A DNA stretch of 64,000 bases, from positions 248,001 to 312,000 of the forward strand of contig MCFH01000026.1 of NCBI GenBank assembly GCA_002104945.1, written 5' to 3'. The DNA comes from Piromyces finnis (lineage: Eukaryota > Neocallimastigomycota > Neocallimastigomycetes > Neocallimastigales > Neocallimastigaceae). This document shows positions 34,712-45,800 of the stretch, piece by piece. A program made the position numbers and the translations under genes. The number at the start of each line of letters is the position of its first letter. The stretch's first letter is position 1. The notes under the pieces are model-generated. The model did not search any database, had not been told where the DNA came from, and was given only the letters and a program-made list of their open reading frames with translations.

Positions 34712-37700
34712 TCATGGAATAAAATTATGATCTCCATTGGTTGCGCTGGCCCTCCTGGCCTGTCTTACTGTTTCTTCAGCATTGACGCTCTTGGATGTTG
34801 CTTCAAACCTTTTGAACATTGACCATTGCTGGCCAATAGCAAAAGGCATGATTTTGGTTAGAAGTTCCGCGGTTACCGTCAAGAATGGTGTTCCTTCGTT
34901 AGTATCAGATTGAATCTGACGCTTACAAAGTTCTTTCCATTCCCTTGAATTGTAATTAATATTGTTAAAACTTCTTCCCCCAAGAAGGAATTTAAATATT
35001 TTACTGCACACACTAGAATAATCATACACATTAATATTCACCGGATTATTAGAACTATTACTATCATTAACTAAATTACTATCTAAATTAGAATTATTAT
35101 CTTCACTATTGTTATCATTACTAATATTATTATTTCTATTATTGTTATTATTACTATTGTTACTATTACTATTGTTACTATTACTATTGTTATTACTACT
35201 ATTGTTACTATTACTATTAATGTTATTACTATCTCTACTGATATTATCAATTTCATTATTATTGATAGGACTATTGGAATTACGTTGACTGAAAAAATTT
35301 AATAGCTGGACTATAGAATCATAATGTTTAATACGGATATCTCTAAATGTTGGACAATCTAATAACCAATGTTTAATACTTTGATCTCCACACTTGCAAC
35401 ATGGACAGTAGTTAGGACAAACTGGATCAACAAATTTTGCAGCTTTGGCAACTCTAGCATCCAACTTGTATCTGCTTCTTGCTTTCAATAGCCAGTAGAA
35501 GCCATAGGCAAACTTTGGGTACTCATAACATAATTTAATAAAATCTTTAGTTTCAATAAATTTATTATCATCATAATATTGCGCTTTGATTGAATTCCCT
35601 TTGAGATCTTTCCAATAAAAGTTTTTAACTGCTTTAACATCTCCATGTTTCTTTAATTTTTTATCATGTGTCCTACTTGATTTGCACCACGTGTATTTTC
35701 TAAATTTAGGAATGTAATTGACAAGGTGTGAGATAATACAATTTGAGTTTTTCCATTTGTTAAAACATCTAACCTGAGCTAACGCACATTTGGCTGACAA
35801 TGGAGGAATATTCAAATCTTTTGAAATAGAGTATAAAGATATAAACGATACAGCTTTATGAACTCCGGCAACCCATCGTATTCCTTTGTTAACATGCTTC
35901 TGAGCAATCCTAGACCTAGCTTTGTTGGATCCAAGTAATGGTGAAAAGTATGAAACTCTGCTAATCACTTGAGAGTTAAGTACTAGTTTTTTGAAAGGAA
36001 TAGGAATATTAGGATTTCTTAAGAATTTACTGACTGAGAAAAGCCCTTTCAAAACCTTGTTATTAAGAGCTTTAATTACTGGTTTAAGGGACAGATTCTT
36101 ATCAAATGGAACACCAAGATAAGTATAGCAATCAGTAGTTGGAATGGGTTGTCCTGCTAAGTAAAATGTTGGATCTCTCTTGTTCTGATTTTCTATTGAT
36201 TCAGGACGAATCACCATCGTTGAACATTTCTGGATACCAAATTCCATTTCATTATACAATGCCCATTCATTAACTCTTCTAAGCATCTTTTTTAAGCATC
36301 CTCTTGTTGGAGCACAAATAACTATATCATCTGCAAAAAGTCCACCACAGCATCGAGTGTCACCTAAACTGACTCCAAGATCTTCGCACTCTTTAAATAT
36401 ATCATTAATAAAGAGATTAAAAAGAATAGGAGAAAGAGGGCATCCTTGACGGACTCCTTTCTTCACATCAAAAGATTTCGAGAATTGTCCATCTAATTTG
36501 ACATTAGCCTTAGATGTTAAATATAAATTTTTGATAAATTGTAGACTCTTACCTCGGATTCCTAAACAATCTAATTTATGGAGAATATTATCGATTGGGA
36601 CTGAATCGTATGCTTTCCTGAGATCTAAAAAGGCCAAATATGTCTCTTTATTATCTAATTGACGTCTACGGCATATTTCTTGGATTGAAATGAAAAGACT
36701 AATACTTTCTTCCTTTTTTCGAAAACCAAATTGTTCAGGTCTAATGAAATTATTCTTTAAACCATATTCTGAGATTCTAGTGGTGACAATTTTGGAAATC
36801 AACTTAATACCATTATTGATAAGTGATATACCTCGATAGTTATCACAATCTGTCAAATCTCCCTTCTTAGGAATAGAAACAATACTGGATTCATTCCATG
36901 AGTTGGGGAAGTCTCCATCCCAAATACGGTTGAATAATTTAAGAATAAAATTTAAACCATGAGCATCATTATCTGAAGTAGTATTACCAGAAGAATTATT
37001 ATCTGTAGCATTATTAGAATCATTACTTGATGGAACTAATGCTTTGTAAAATTCAATTGGAATACCATCCGGACCTGATGCTTTATAATTTGGAGTAGAG
37101 AGGATAGCTGACTTGACTTCATCAATACTAATATCTTGGTTGATATCCCACTCATCAAGCATAGGAAGTGAAAAACGTTTATTCATTGGTTCTTCATACC
37201 AATGTTCCAAATCAAGACTTACACCACTTGGATCTGATGCAAGATTTTCGAAATGATCATGCCACACATCTAGTTCTTCCGTAGCAACAACTAATTCTCC
37301 ATTTTTATTTTTAATTGGTTGAGCAATAAAGAAAGAATCTTTTCCAATTTTTGCAGTTTTCTTGATCCATTTCCAGGCCTTCTTAGGATTATGACTCTTC
37401 ATATACTCACATCCTGTTTTAATCCAATGAAGATATTCTTGCTTCCTAAATTCATTACATCTTTTGTGGATGTAATCAATGAGTTTACGGTAGATTTTAA
37501 TTCTTTTAATAAATTCATCTATATCATAAATTCTTTCTTTTTTAAATCTCTTATACAACTTCATTTTGATTTTTTGAAGATTAAAAATTTGTTGTGAAAT
37601 ATGAAATGAAGACTTTATAACATTATTTGCTGAAGTAATACTGAGCTCGTCTGCAATTGAAAAAGCAGTTGAAGTAAACTCTTTGGAAAGTTCATCTGTA

Positions 37701-39232
37701 GAAACATTAGGATCGTTGGATTTTGCTGAAAGTATTTGGAATTTATTATGACTGAGAATAGATTCCTTTTCCTCAATACATTTTAATCTATTCCATTTCA
37801 GAATTTTCTTAGGAACATTAAAGTCATTAGAAAAATCTTCCATAGGAATAATTTTACCATTAATAAGAAGTGGCTTATGGTCTGATACAGGATAAAAATT
37901 ATTTATAAATGATCCTGAATGAATAAGATCTTTCATCTTCAAATTGATAAGAGCATGGTCAATGTCGGAAGATTGATCACCTCGAGTCCAAGAGATAGTC
38001 GACCCTCTAAGCGGAAGAATTTCCCAATCTCCTAATCCATTAGTTGATAACCAATTGGATAATTTTACTTTAGACATATTAAAATCACCAACAAGAATCG
38101 ATGGATGGGATGAATGAGTTTGTAACCACAAGCGAACTTCTAACTTTGCATGATCAACATAGATGTTGTGATGACTATGAGGCATATAAACATTTCCAAT
38201 CGAGCATTTGAATCTATTCCAGAGACTAAAAGTATAAATAGAAATAATATACTTTCCAGAGAAGTTTTCAAGTGAAGCTTGACACGAATTGTGAAAACCT
38301 AAATATAAACCTCTCATTCCCGGAACTGATTCGTCAGCTTTCTTGAAAAAGTGTCTATAGTTTCGCAAAGTAACACGACAAGGATAATCTGTATTCGATC
38401 CAGAACCATTACCAGTTTCTTGGAAACATAAAAATAATGGTTTGAAAATAGCTGTGAAATAGCTAATACTATCTCTCTTTTCGTGATTCCACCCATTGGT
38501 GTTCCAACTAAGACAAAAAGAAAAGTTAACAGGCTTGTTGGATGAGGAAGAATCGTTGCTATTATTATTATTATTAAAGCCATCGTTATTAATGGATGAT
38601 GCATCAGAGGAATAAGTAGAACTATTACTAGATGGCTGTGAAACTGAAGAACTATCAACTATTGAACTGTTATCAGAGTTGATAGAGCTATTAGAATTAA
38701 TTGTTGAATGTTGAGATTGAAATTGTGTTTGCTGTAGATCTGGAATATTTTCATAAATGGAAACTTGTTGAAGATCTTGTTGAAGATCTAGTTGAGGATC
38801 GGATTGTTGATGAGATTGTTGAACTGATTGTTGAAATGATTGTTGAATAGAATGTTGATGTTTATTAGAAACTAAAATTTTACGTTTGAGAGTGGAAAAA
38901 GTGTATTTGTGATTCCTTCTACTACGAGCTGAAAAGGAAATTGAGGTAACTGAAAGTTTCTTCTTTAACATGTGTAAGATTTTAATACAATCTTTCGATG
39001 AACCATGAACCTTGACTAAGAAAAAGTGATCATTGAAAGTTTGAAAATATTTAACACTAATAACTGAATTAAATTTATCTTCTAGAATAACCTCGAGTTT
39101 TTCCCATAGCATATTTACTGACCATGATCGAATACCACGGATAAAGAAGGAGCGAATATCATCTAAGGGGATACCATAAGACCGGGTACCACGTCTGATA
39201 TAATTCTTGTCTTTAATATAAAGGACTGACAT
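34712..39232 (-). CDS. LINE retrotransposase, single ORF (APE endonuclease + reverse transcriptase + zinc finger), intact
   Basis: 1506 codons, no interruption. It has the same architecture as 42857-47383 and differs from it by scattered substitutions, a shorter Gln-rich repeat (residues about 125-165) and one missing Gln before LDVWHD. The start ATG is the first in frame after stops in the 5' UTR. APE catalytic motifs, RT motifs (LDLRKAYDSV, GVRQGCPLSP, FADD) and the CCHC-type finger are all present. No RNase H domain is recognisable. The clade is not certain from reading alone; a single ORF without RNase H is unlike the typical two-ORF fungal Tad elements. Confidence 0.95.
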   Translation of the reverse strand: MSVLYIKDKNYIRRGTRSYGIPLDDIRSFFIRGIRSWSVNMLWEKLEVILEDKFNSVISVKYFQTFNDHFFLVKVHGSSKDCIKILHMLKKKLSVTSISFSARSRRNHKYTFSTLKRKILVSNKHQHSIQQSFQQSVQQSHQQSDPQLDLQQDLQQVSIYENIPDLQQTQFQSQHSTINSNSSINSDNSSIVDSSSVSQPSSNSSTYSSDASSINNDGFNNNNNSNDSSSSNKPVNFSFCLSWNTNGWNHEKRDSISYFTAIFKPLFLCFQETGNGSGSNTDYPCRVTLRNYRHFFKKADESVPGMRGLYLGFHNSCQASLENFSGKYIISIYTFSLWNRFKCSIGNVYMPHSHHNIYVDHAKLEVRLWLQTHSSHPSILVGDFNMSKVKLSNWLSTNGLGDWEILPLRGSTISWTRGDQSSDIDHALINLKMKDLIHSGSFINNFYPVSDHKPLLINGKIIPMEDFSNDFNVPKKILKWNRLKCIEEKESILSHNKFQILSAKSNDPNVSTDELSKEFTSTAFSIADELSITSANNVIKSSFHISQQIFNLQKIKMKLYKRFKKERIYDIDEFIKRIKIYRKLIDYIHKRCNEFRKQEYLHWIKTGCEYMKSHNPKKAWKWIKKTAKIGKDSFFIAQPIKNKNGELVVATEELDVWHDHFENLASDPSGVSLDLEHWYEEPMNKRFSLPMLDEWDINQDISIDEVKSAILSTPNYKASGPDGIPIEFYKALVPSSNDSNNATDNNSSGNTTSDNDAHGLNFILKLFNRIWDGDFPNSWNESSIVSIPKKGDLTDCDNYRGISLINNGIKLISKIVTTRISEYGLKNNFIRPEQFGFRKKEESISLFISIQEICRRRQLDNKETYLAFLDLRKAYDSVPIDNILHKLDCLGIRGKSLQFIKNLYLTSKANVKLDGQFSKSFDVKKGVRQGCPLSPILFNLFINDIFKECEDLGVSLGDTRCCGGLFADDIVICAPTRGCLKKMLRRVNEWALYNEMEFGIQKCSTMVIRPESIENQNKRDPTFYLAGQPIPTTDCYTYLGVPFDKNLSLKPVIKALNNKVLKGLFSVSKFLRNPNIPIPFKKLVLNSQVISRVSYFSPLLGSNKARSRIAQKHVNKGIRWVAGVHKAVSFISLYSISKDLNIPPLSAKCALAQVRCFNKWKNSNCIISHLVNYIPKFRKYTWCKSSRTHDKKLKKHGDVKAVKNFYWKDLKGNSIKAQYYDDNKFIETKDFIKLCYEYPKFAYGFYWLLKARSRYKLDARVAKAAKFVDPVCPNYCPCCKCGDQSIKHWLLDCPTFRDIRIKHYDSIVQLLNFFSQRNSNSPINNNEIDNISRDSNNINSNSNNSSNNNSNSNNSNSNNSNNNNNRNNNISNDNNSEDNNSNLDSNLVNDSNSSNNPVNINVYDYSSVCSKIFKFLLGGRSFNNINYNSREWKELCKRQIQSDTNEGTPFLTVTAELLTKIMPFAIGQQWSMFKRFEATSKSVNAEETVRQARRASATNGDHNFIP

Positions 39233-39876
39233 GATAATAAATTCTAATTAAAAATATTGAATATAAAATAAATACTAATAAAAATTATAAATATAACGTA
39301 TATGGAAAAAAAAATCTGTCTCTCTCTCTCTTCTTAAAAGTACTGGATAGTACAAAAATTGTTACGATGCTTTGTTTAAAGTTTCTTTTTTTTGAATTCT
39401 AGTTGTAAATTTTCTTTAAAAATTCTAGTTTTGGTTTGTTTTTAGTAAATTCGAATCGCTTTTTGACACTAAACTTGTTTGACTTTACTTTTCATTAAAT
39501 ATTTAAATTGGTAAAAAATTTGAATCAAGAATGTCGACACAAGAAAGCTTGTGAATAGTATTTTTACATGATGTAGAGTGAATCAGTCTCTTACAAGAAA
39601 CAATACAACAATAGCTACATGAATATAAAAATACAATGCAAATGCTAGAGTTGACTACATTGGATTCTTACAAGAGAAGAGTAGTACTACATGTATACAT
39701 GAATAAAAGAAAAAATACAGCAACAAAATGTATTATTCTTCTAATTAAATACTATACAAACTTACCTGAATATCAAACATTCAACTTATTCATCAAATAC
39801 TTAATTAGATGAATAAAATGTTTTTTAATCGCTCAGTACCATGAGCTTAGTCCTAATAATTTTCCCTTAAAGACTA

Positions 39877-40141
39877 ACCAAGCATCCATTGCGCAATGCT
39901 TGGATTTAATTCTTTCTACTCTCTCAGTACCATGAGCATGAGTAGACCCCCTTGAGAAACTACATTTATTAAATAAATGAAGGCACGTTCCCAAGAGGGA
40001 AGGGCACCAAGCATCCATTGCGCAATACTTGGATTTAATTCTTTCTACTCTCTCAGTACCATGAGCATGAGTAGACCCCTTGAGAAACTACATTTATTAA
40101 ATAAATGAAGGCACGTTCCCAAGAGGGATATGAGCATGAGT

Positions 40142-40144
<3 letters not shown>
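39877..40144 (-). repeat. Tandem 5'-UTR monomers of LINE copy 3
   Basis: The unit from ACCAAGCATCCATTGCGC to GTTCCCAAGAGGG occurs at 39877 and again at 40006 (129-bp step, including 5 extra bases), then a partial unit. Each holds the dyad CCAAGC...ATTGCGCAAT...GCTTGG. The layout recalls promoter monomers of mammalian L1. Confidence 0.8.
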
Positions 40145-40182
<38 letters not shown>

Positions 40183-42438
40183 GGCATCAAATATTTTAAA
40201 CTTTATTATTAATTTAATTAAAATTATAATACATGTAATAAAAAATTAAAAATAAATAAAAATAAAAAAAATATGTTTAAATAAACACAAATGAATAAAA
40301 ATTGGGTATAATGTATTCTAGTAATTTTAATTAAAGTAAGAAAGCCACTATCATACTAAAGTATAATAATTGTATTTGACTTCCAATGGGACACCGAGCC
40401 AAAGATCAAAATTTTGTCATGGAACAAAATTATGATCTCCATTGGTTGCGCTGGCCCTCCTGGCCTGTCTTACTGTTTCTTCAGCATTGACGCTCTTGGA
40501 TGTTGCTTCAAACCTTTTGAACATTGACCATTGCTGGCCAATAGCAAAAGGCATGATTTTGGTTAGAAGTTCCGCGGTTACCGTCAAGAATGGTGTTCCT
40601 TCATTAGTACCAGATTGAATCTGACGCTTACAAAGTTCTTTCCATTCCCTTGAATTGTAATTAATATTGTTAAAACTTCTTCCCCCAAGAAGGAATTTAA
40701 ATATTTTACTGCACACACTAGAATAATCATACACATTAATATTCACCGGATTATTAGAACTATTACTATCATTAACTAAATTACTATCTAAATTAGAATT
40801 ATTATCTTCACTATTGCTATCATTACTAATATTATTATTTCTATTACTACTATTGTTATTATTACTATTGTTACTATTACTATTGTTATTATTACTATTG
40901 TTACTATTACTATTAATATTATTACTATCTCTACTGATATTATCAATTTCATTATTATTGATAGGACTATTGGAATTACGTTGACTGAAAAAATTTAATA
41001 GCTGGACTATGGAATCATAATGTTTAATACGGATATCTCTAAATGTTGGACAATCTAATAACCAATGTTTAATACTTTGATCTCCACACTTGCAACATGG
41101 ACAGTAGTTAGGACAAACTGGATCAACAAATTTAGCAGCTTTGGCAACTCTAGCATCCAACTTGTATCCGCTTCTTGCTTTCAATAGCCAGTAGAAGCCA
41201 TAGGCAAACTCTGGGTACTCATAACATAATTTAATAAAATCTTTAGTTTCAATAAATTTATTATCATCATAATATTGCGCTTTGATTGAATTCCCTTTGA
41301 GATCTTTCCAATAAAAGTTTTTAACTGCTTTAACATCTCCATGTTTCTTTAATTTTTTATCATGTGTCCTACTTGATTTGCACCACGTGTATTTTCTAAA
41401 TTTAGGAATGTAATTGACAAGGTGTGAGATAATACAATTTGAGTTTTTCCATTTGTTAAAACATCTAACCTGAGCTAACGCACATTTGGCTGACAATGGA
41501 GGAATATTCAAATCTTTTGAAATAGAGTATAAAGATATAAACGATACAGCTTTATGAACTCCGGCAACCCATCGTATTCCTTTGTTAACATGCTTCTGAG
41601 CAATCCTAGACCTAGCTTTGTTGGATCCAAGTAATGGTGCAAAGTATGAAACTCTGCTAATCACTTGTGAGTTAAGTACTAGTTTTTTGAAAGGAATAGG
41701 AATATTAGGATTTCTTAAGAATTTACTGACTGAGAAAAGCCCTTTCAAAACCTTGTTATTAAGAGCTTTAATTACTGGTTTAAGGGACAGATTCTTATCA
41801 AATGGAACACCAAGATAAGTATAACAATCAGTAGTTGGAATGGGTTGTCCTGCTAAGTAAAATGTTGGATCTCTCTTGTTCTGATTTTCTATTGATTCAG
41901 GACGAATCACCATCGTTGAACATTTCTGGATACCAAATTCCATTTCATTATACAATGCCCATTCATTAACTCTTCTTAGCATCTTTTTTAAGCATCCTCT
42001 TGTTGGAGCACAAATAACTATATCATCTGCAAAAAGTCCACCACAGCATCGAGTGTCACCTAAACTGACTCCTAGATCTTCGCACTCTCTAAATATATCA
42101 TTAATAAAGAGATTAAAGAGAATAGGAGAAAGAGGGCAACCTTGACGGACTCCTTTCTTCACATCAAAAGATTTCGAGAATTGTCCATCTAATTTGACAT
42201 TAGCCTTAGATGTTAAATATAAATTTTTGATAAATTGTAAACTCTTACCTCGGATTCCTAAACAATCTAATTTATGGAGAATATTACCGATTGGGACTGA
42301 ATCGTATGCTTTCCTGAGATCTAAAAAGGCCAAATATGTCTCTTTATTATCTAATTGACGTCTACGGCATATTTCTTGGATTGAAATGAAAAGACTAATA
42401 CTTTCTTCTTTTTTTCGAAAACCAAATTGTTCAGGTCT
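40145..42438 (-). mobile_element. LINE copy 4, 5'-truncated inside RT
   Basis: Starts abruptly at TAGACCTGAACAA (within RPEQFGFRKKEES). The frame is then open to the normal stop at 40417, so the last roughly 673 codons (RT palm, thumb, zinc finger, C-terminus) are intact. 3' UTR and a 35-nt A tail (40145-40179). No start codon of its own; not expressible as an element. Confidence 0.92.
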
Positions 42439-42587
42439 AGTAAGAAAGCCACTATCATACTAAAGTATAATAATTGTATTTGACTTCCAATGGGCACCGA
42501 GCCAAAGATCAAAATTTTGTCATGGAACAAAATTATGATCTCCATTGGTTGCGCTGGCCCTCCTGGCCTGTCTTACTGTTTCATCAG

Positions 42588-42590
<3 letters not shown>
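42439..42590 (-). repeat. LINE 3'-end fragment between copies 4 and 5
   Basis: Contains the last coding bases (ATGCTGATGAAACAG...) and the first part of the 3' UTR up to GGCTTTCTTAC, then switches to truncated copy 4. It is the remains of an older copy hit twice: copy 4 joined in its 3' UTR and the A tail of copy 5 in its C-terminal codons. Confidence 0.88.
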
Positions 42591-42621
<31 letters not shown>

Positions 42622-42856
42622 GGCATCAAATATTTTAAACTTTATTATTAATTTAATTAAAATTATAATACATGAAATATAAAAATTAAAATAAAATAAA
42701 AATAAAAAAAATATGTTTAAATAAACACAAATGAATAAAAATTGGGTATAATGTATTCTAGTAATTTTAATTAAAGTAAGAAAGCCACTATCATACTAAA
42801 GTATAATAATTGTATTTGACTTCCAATGGGACACCGAGCCAAAGATCAAAATTTTA

Positions 42857-45800
42857 TCATGGGACAAAATTATGATCTCCATTGGTTGCGCTGGCCCTCC
42901 TGGCCTGTCTTACTGTTTCTTCAGCATTGACGCTCTTGGATGTTGCTTCAAACCTTTTGAACATTGACCATTGCTGGCCAATAGCAAAAGGCATGATTTT
43001 GGTTAGAAGTTCCGCGGTTACCGTCAAGAATGGTGTTCCTTCATTAGTACCAGATTGAATCTGACGCTTACAAAGTTCTTTCCATTCCCTTGAATTGTAA
43101 TTGATATTGTTAAAACTTCTTCCCCCAAGAAGGAATTTAAATATTTTACTGCACACACTAGAATAATCATACACATTAATATTCACCGGATTATTAGAAC
43201 TATTACTATCATTAACTAAATTACTATCTAAATTAGAATTATTATCTTCACTATTGTTATCATTACTAATATTATTATTTCTATTACTACTATTGTTATT
43301 ATTACTATTGTTACTATTACTATTGTTATTATTACTATTGTTACTATTACTATTAATATTATTACTATCTCTACTGATATTATCAATTTCATTATTATTG
43401 ATAGGACTATTGGAATTACGTTGACTGAAAAAATTTAGTAGCTGGACTATGGAATCATAATGTTTAATACGGATATCTCTAAATGTTGGACAATCTAATA
43501 ACCAATGTTTAATACTTTGATCTCCACACTTGCAACATGGACAGTAGTTAGGACAAACTGGATCAACAAATTTAGCAGCTTTGGCAACTCTAGCATCCAA
43601 CTTGTATCCGTTTCTTGCTTTCAATAGCCAGTAGAAGCCATAGGCAAACTCTGGGTACTCATAACATAATTTAATAAAATCTTTAGTTTCAATAAATTTA
43701 TTATCATCATAATATTGCGCTTTGATTGAATTCCCTTTGAGATCTTTCCAATAAAAGTTTTTAACTGCTTTAACATCTCCATGTTTCTTTAATTTTTTAT
43801 CAAGTGTCCTACTTGATTTGCACCACGTGTATTTTCTAAATTTAGGAATGTAATTGACAAGGTGTGAGATAATACAATTTGAGTTTTTCCATTTGTTAAA
43901 ACATCTAACCTGAGCTAACGCACATTTGGCTGACAATGGAGGAATATTCAAATCTTTTGAAATAGAGTATAAAGATATAAACGATACAGCTTTATGAACT
44001 CCGGCAACCCATCGTATTCCTTTGTTAACATGCTTCTGAGCAATTCTAGACCTGGCTTTGTTGGATCCAAGTAATGGTGCAAAGTATGAAACTCTGCTAA
44101 TCACTTGTGAGTTAAGTACTAGCTTTTTGAAGGGAATAGGAATATTAGGATTTCTTAAGAATTTACTGACTGAAAAAAGCCCTTTCAAAACCTTGTTATT
44201 AAGAGCTTTAATAACTGGTTTAAGGGACAGATTCTTATCAAATGGAACACCAAGATAAGTATAACAATCAGTAGTTGGAATGGGTTGTCCTGCTAAGTAA
44301 AATGTTGGATCTCTCTTGTTCTGATTTTCTATTGATTCAGGACGAATCACCATCGTTGAACATTTCTGGATACCAAATTCCATTTCATTATACAAGGCCC
44401 ATTCATTAACTCTTCTAAGCATCTTTTTTAAGCATCCTCTTGTTGGAGCACAAATAACTATATCATCTGCAAAAAGTCCACCACAGCATCGAGTGTCACC
44501 TAAACTGACTCCGAGATCTTCACACTCTTTAAATATATCATTAATAAAGAGATTAAAGAGAATAGGAGAAAGAGGGCATCCTTGACGGACTCCTTTCTTC
44601 ACATCAAAAGATTTCGAGAATTGTCCATCTAATTTGACATTAGCCTTAGATGTTAAATATAAATTTTTGATGAATTGTAAACTCTTACCTCGGATTCCTA
44701 AACAATCTAATTTATGGAGAATATTACCGATTGGGACTGAATCGTATGCTTTCCTGAGATCTAAAAAGGCCAAATATGTCTCTTTATTATCTAATTGACG
44801 TCTACGGCATATTTCTTGGATTGAAATGAAAAGACTGATACTTTCTTCCTTTTTTCGAAAACCAAATTGTTCAGGTCTAATGAAATTATTCTTTAGACCA
44901 TATTCTGAGATTCTAGTGGTGACAATTTTGGAAATCAACTTAATACCATTATTGATAAGTGATATACCTCGATAGTTATCACAATCTGTCAAATCTCCCT
45001 TCTTAGGAATAGAAACAATACTGGATTCATTCCATGAGTTGGGGAAGTCTCCATCCCAAATACGGTTGTATAATTTAAGAATAAAATTTAAACCATAAGC
45101 ATCATTATCTGAAGTGGTATTACCGGAAGAATTATTATCTGTAGCATTATTAGAATCATTACTTGATGGAATTAATGCTTTGTAAAATTCAATTGGAATA
45201 CCATCCGGACCTGATGCTTTATAATTCGGAGTAGAGAGGATAGCTGACTTGACTTCATCAATACTAATATCTTGGTTGATATCCCATTCATCAAGCATAG
45301 GGAGTGAAAAACGTTTATTCGTTGGTTCTTCATACCAATGCTCCAAATCAAGACTTACGCCACTTGGATCTGATGCAAGATTTTCGAAATGATCATGCCA
45401 CACATCTAGTTGTTCTTCCGTAGCAACAACTAATTCTCCATTTTTATTTTTAATTGGTTGAGCAATAAAGAAAGAATCTTTTCCAATTTTTGCAGTTTTC
45501 TTGATCCATTTCCAGGCCTTCTTAGGATTATGACTCTTCATATACTCACATCCTGTTTTAATCCAATGAAGATATTCTTGTTTCCTAAATTCATTACATC
45601 TTTTGTGGATGTAATCAATGAGCTTACGGTAGATTTTAATTCTTTTAATAAATTCATCTATATCATAAATTCTTTCTTTTTTAAATCTCTTATACAACTT
45701 CATTTTGATTTTTTGGAGATTAAAAATTTGTTGTGAAATATGAAATGAAGACTTTATAACATTATTTGCTGAGGTAATACTGAGCTCGTCTGCAATTGAA

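Larger units (their letters stand above)
34443..40144 (-). mobile_element. LINE copy 3, full length, intact ORF
   Basis: 5' UTR 40144-39233 with two tandem roughly 125-bp monomers, one ORF (39232-34712), 3' UTR 34711-34472, and a 29-nt A tail (34443-34471). A 16-bp scrap of another monomer lies at the 5' boundary beside the A tail of copy 4. Confidence 0.93.

Noticed and set aside
39833-40130. CRISPR-like array in repeated roughly 125-bp units
   Set aside because: Units are adjacent with no variable spacers and belong to the LINE 5' UTR.
42351-42545. Frame starting MEIIILFHDK upstream of LINE copy 4
   Set aside because: An out-of-frame reading across the fragment/copy 4 junction; the real RT frame is open to about 42437.
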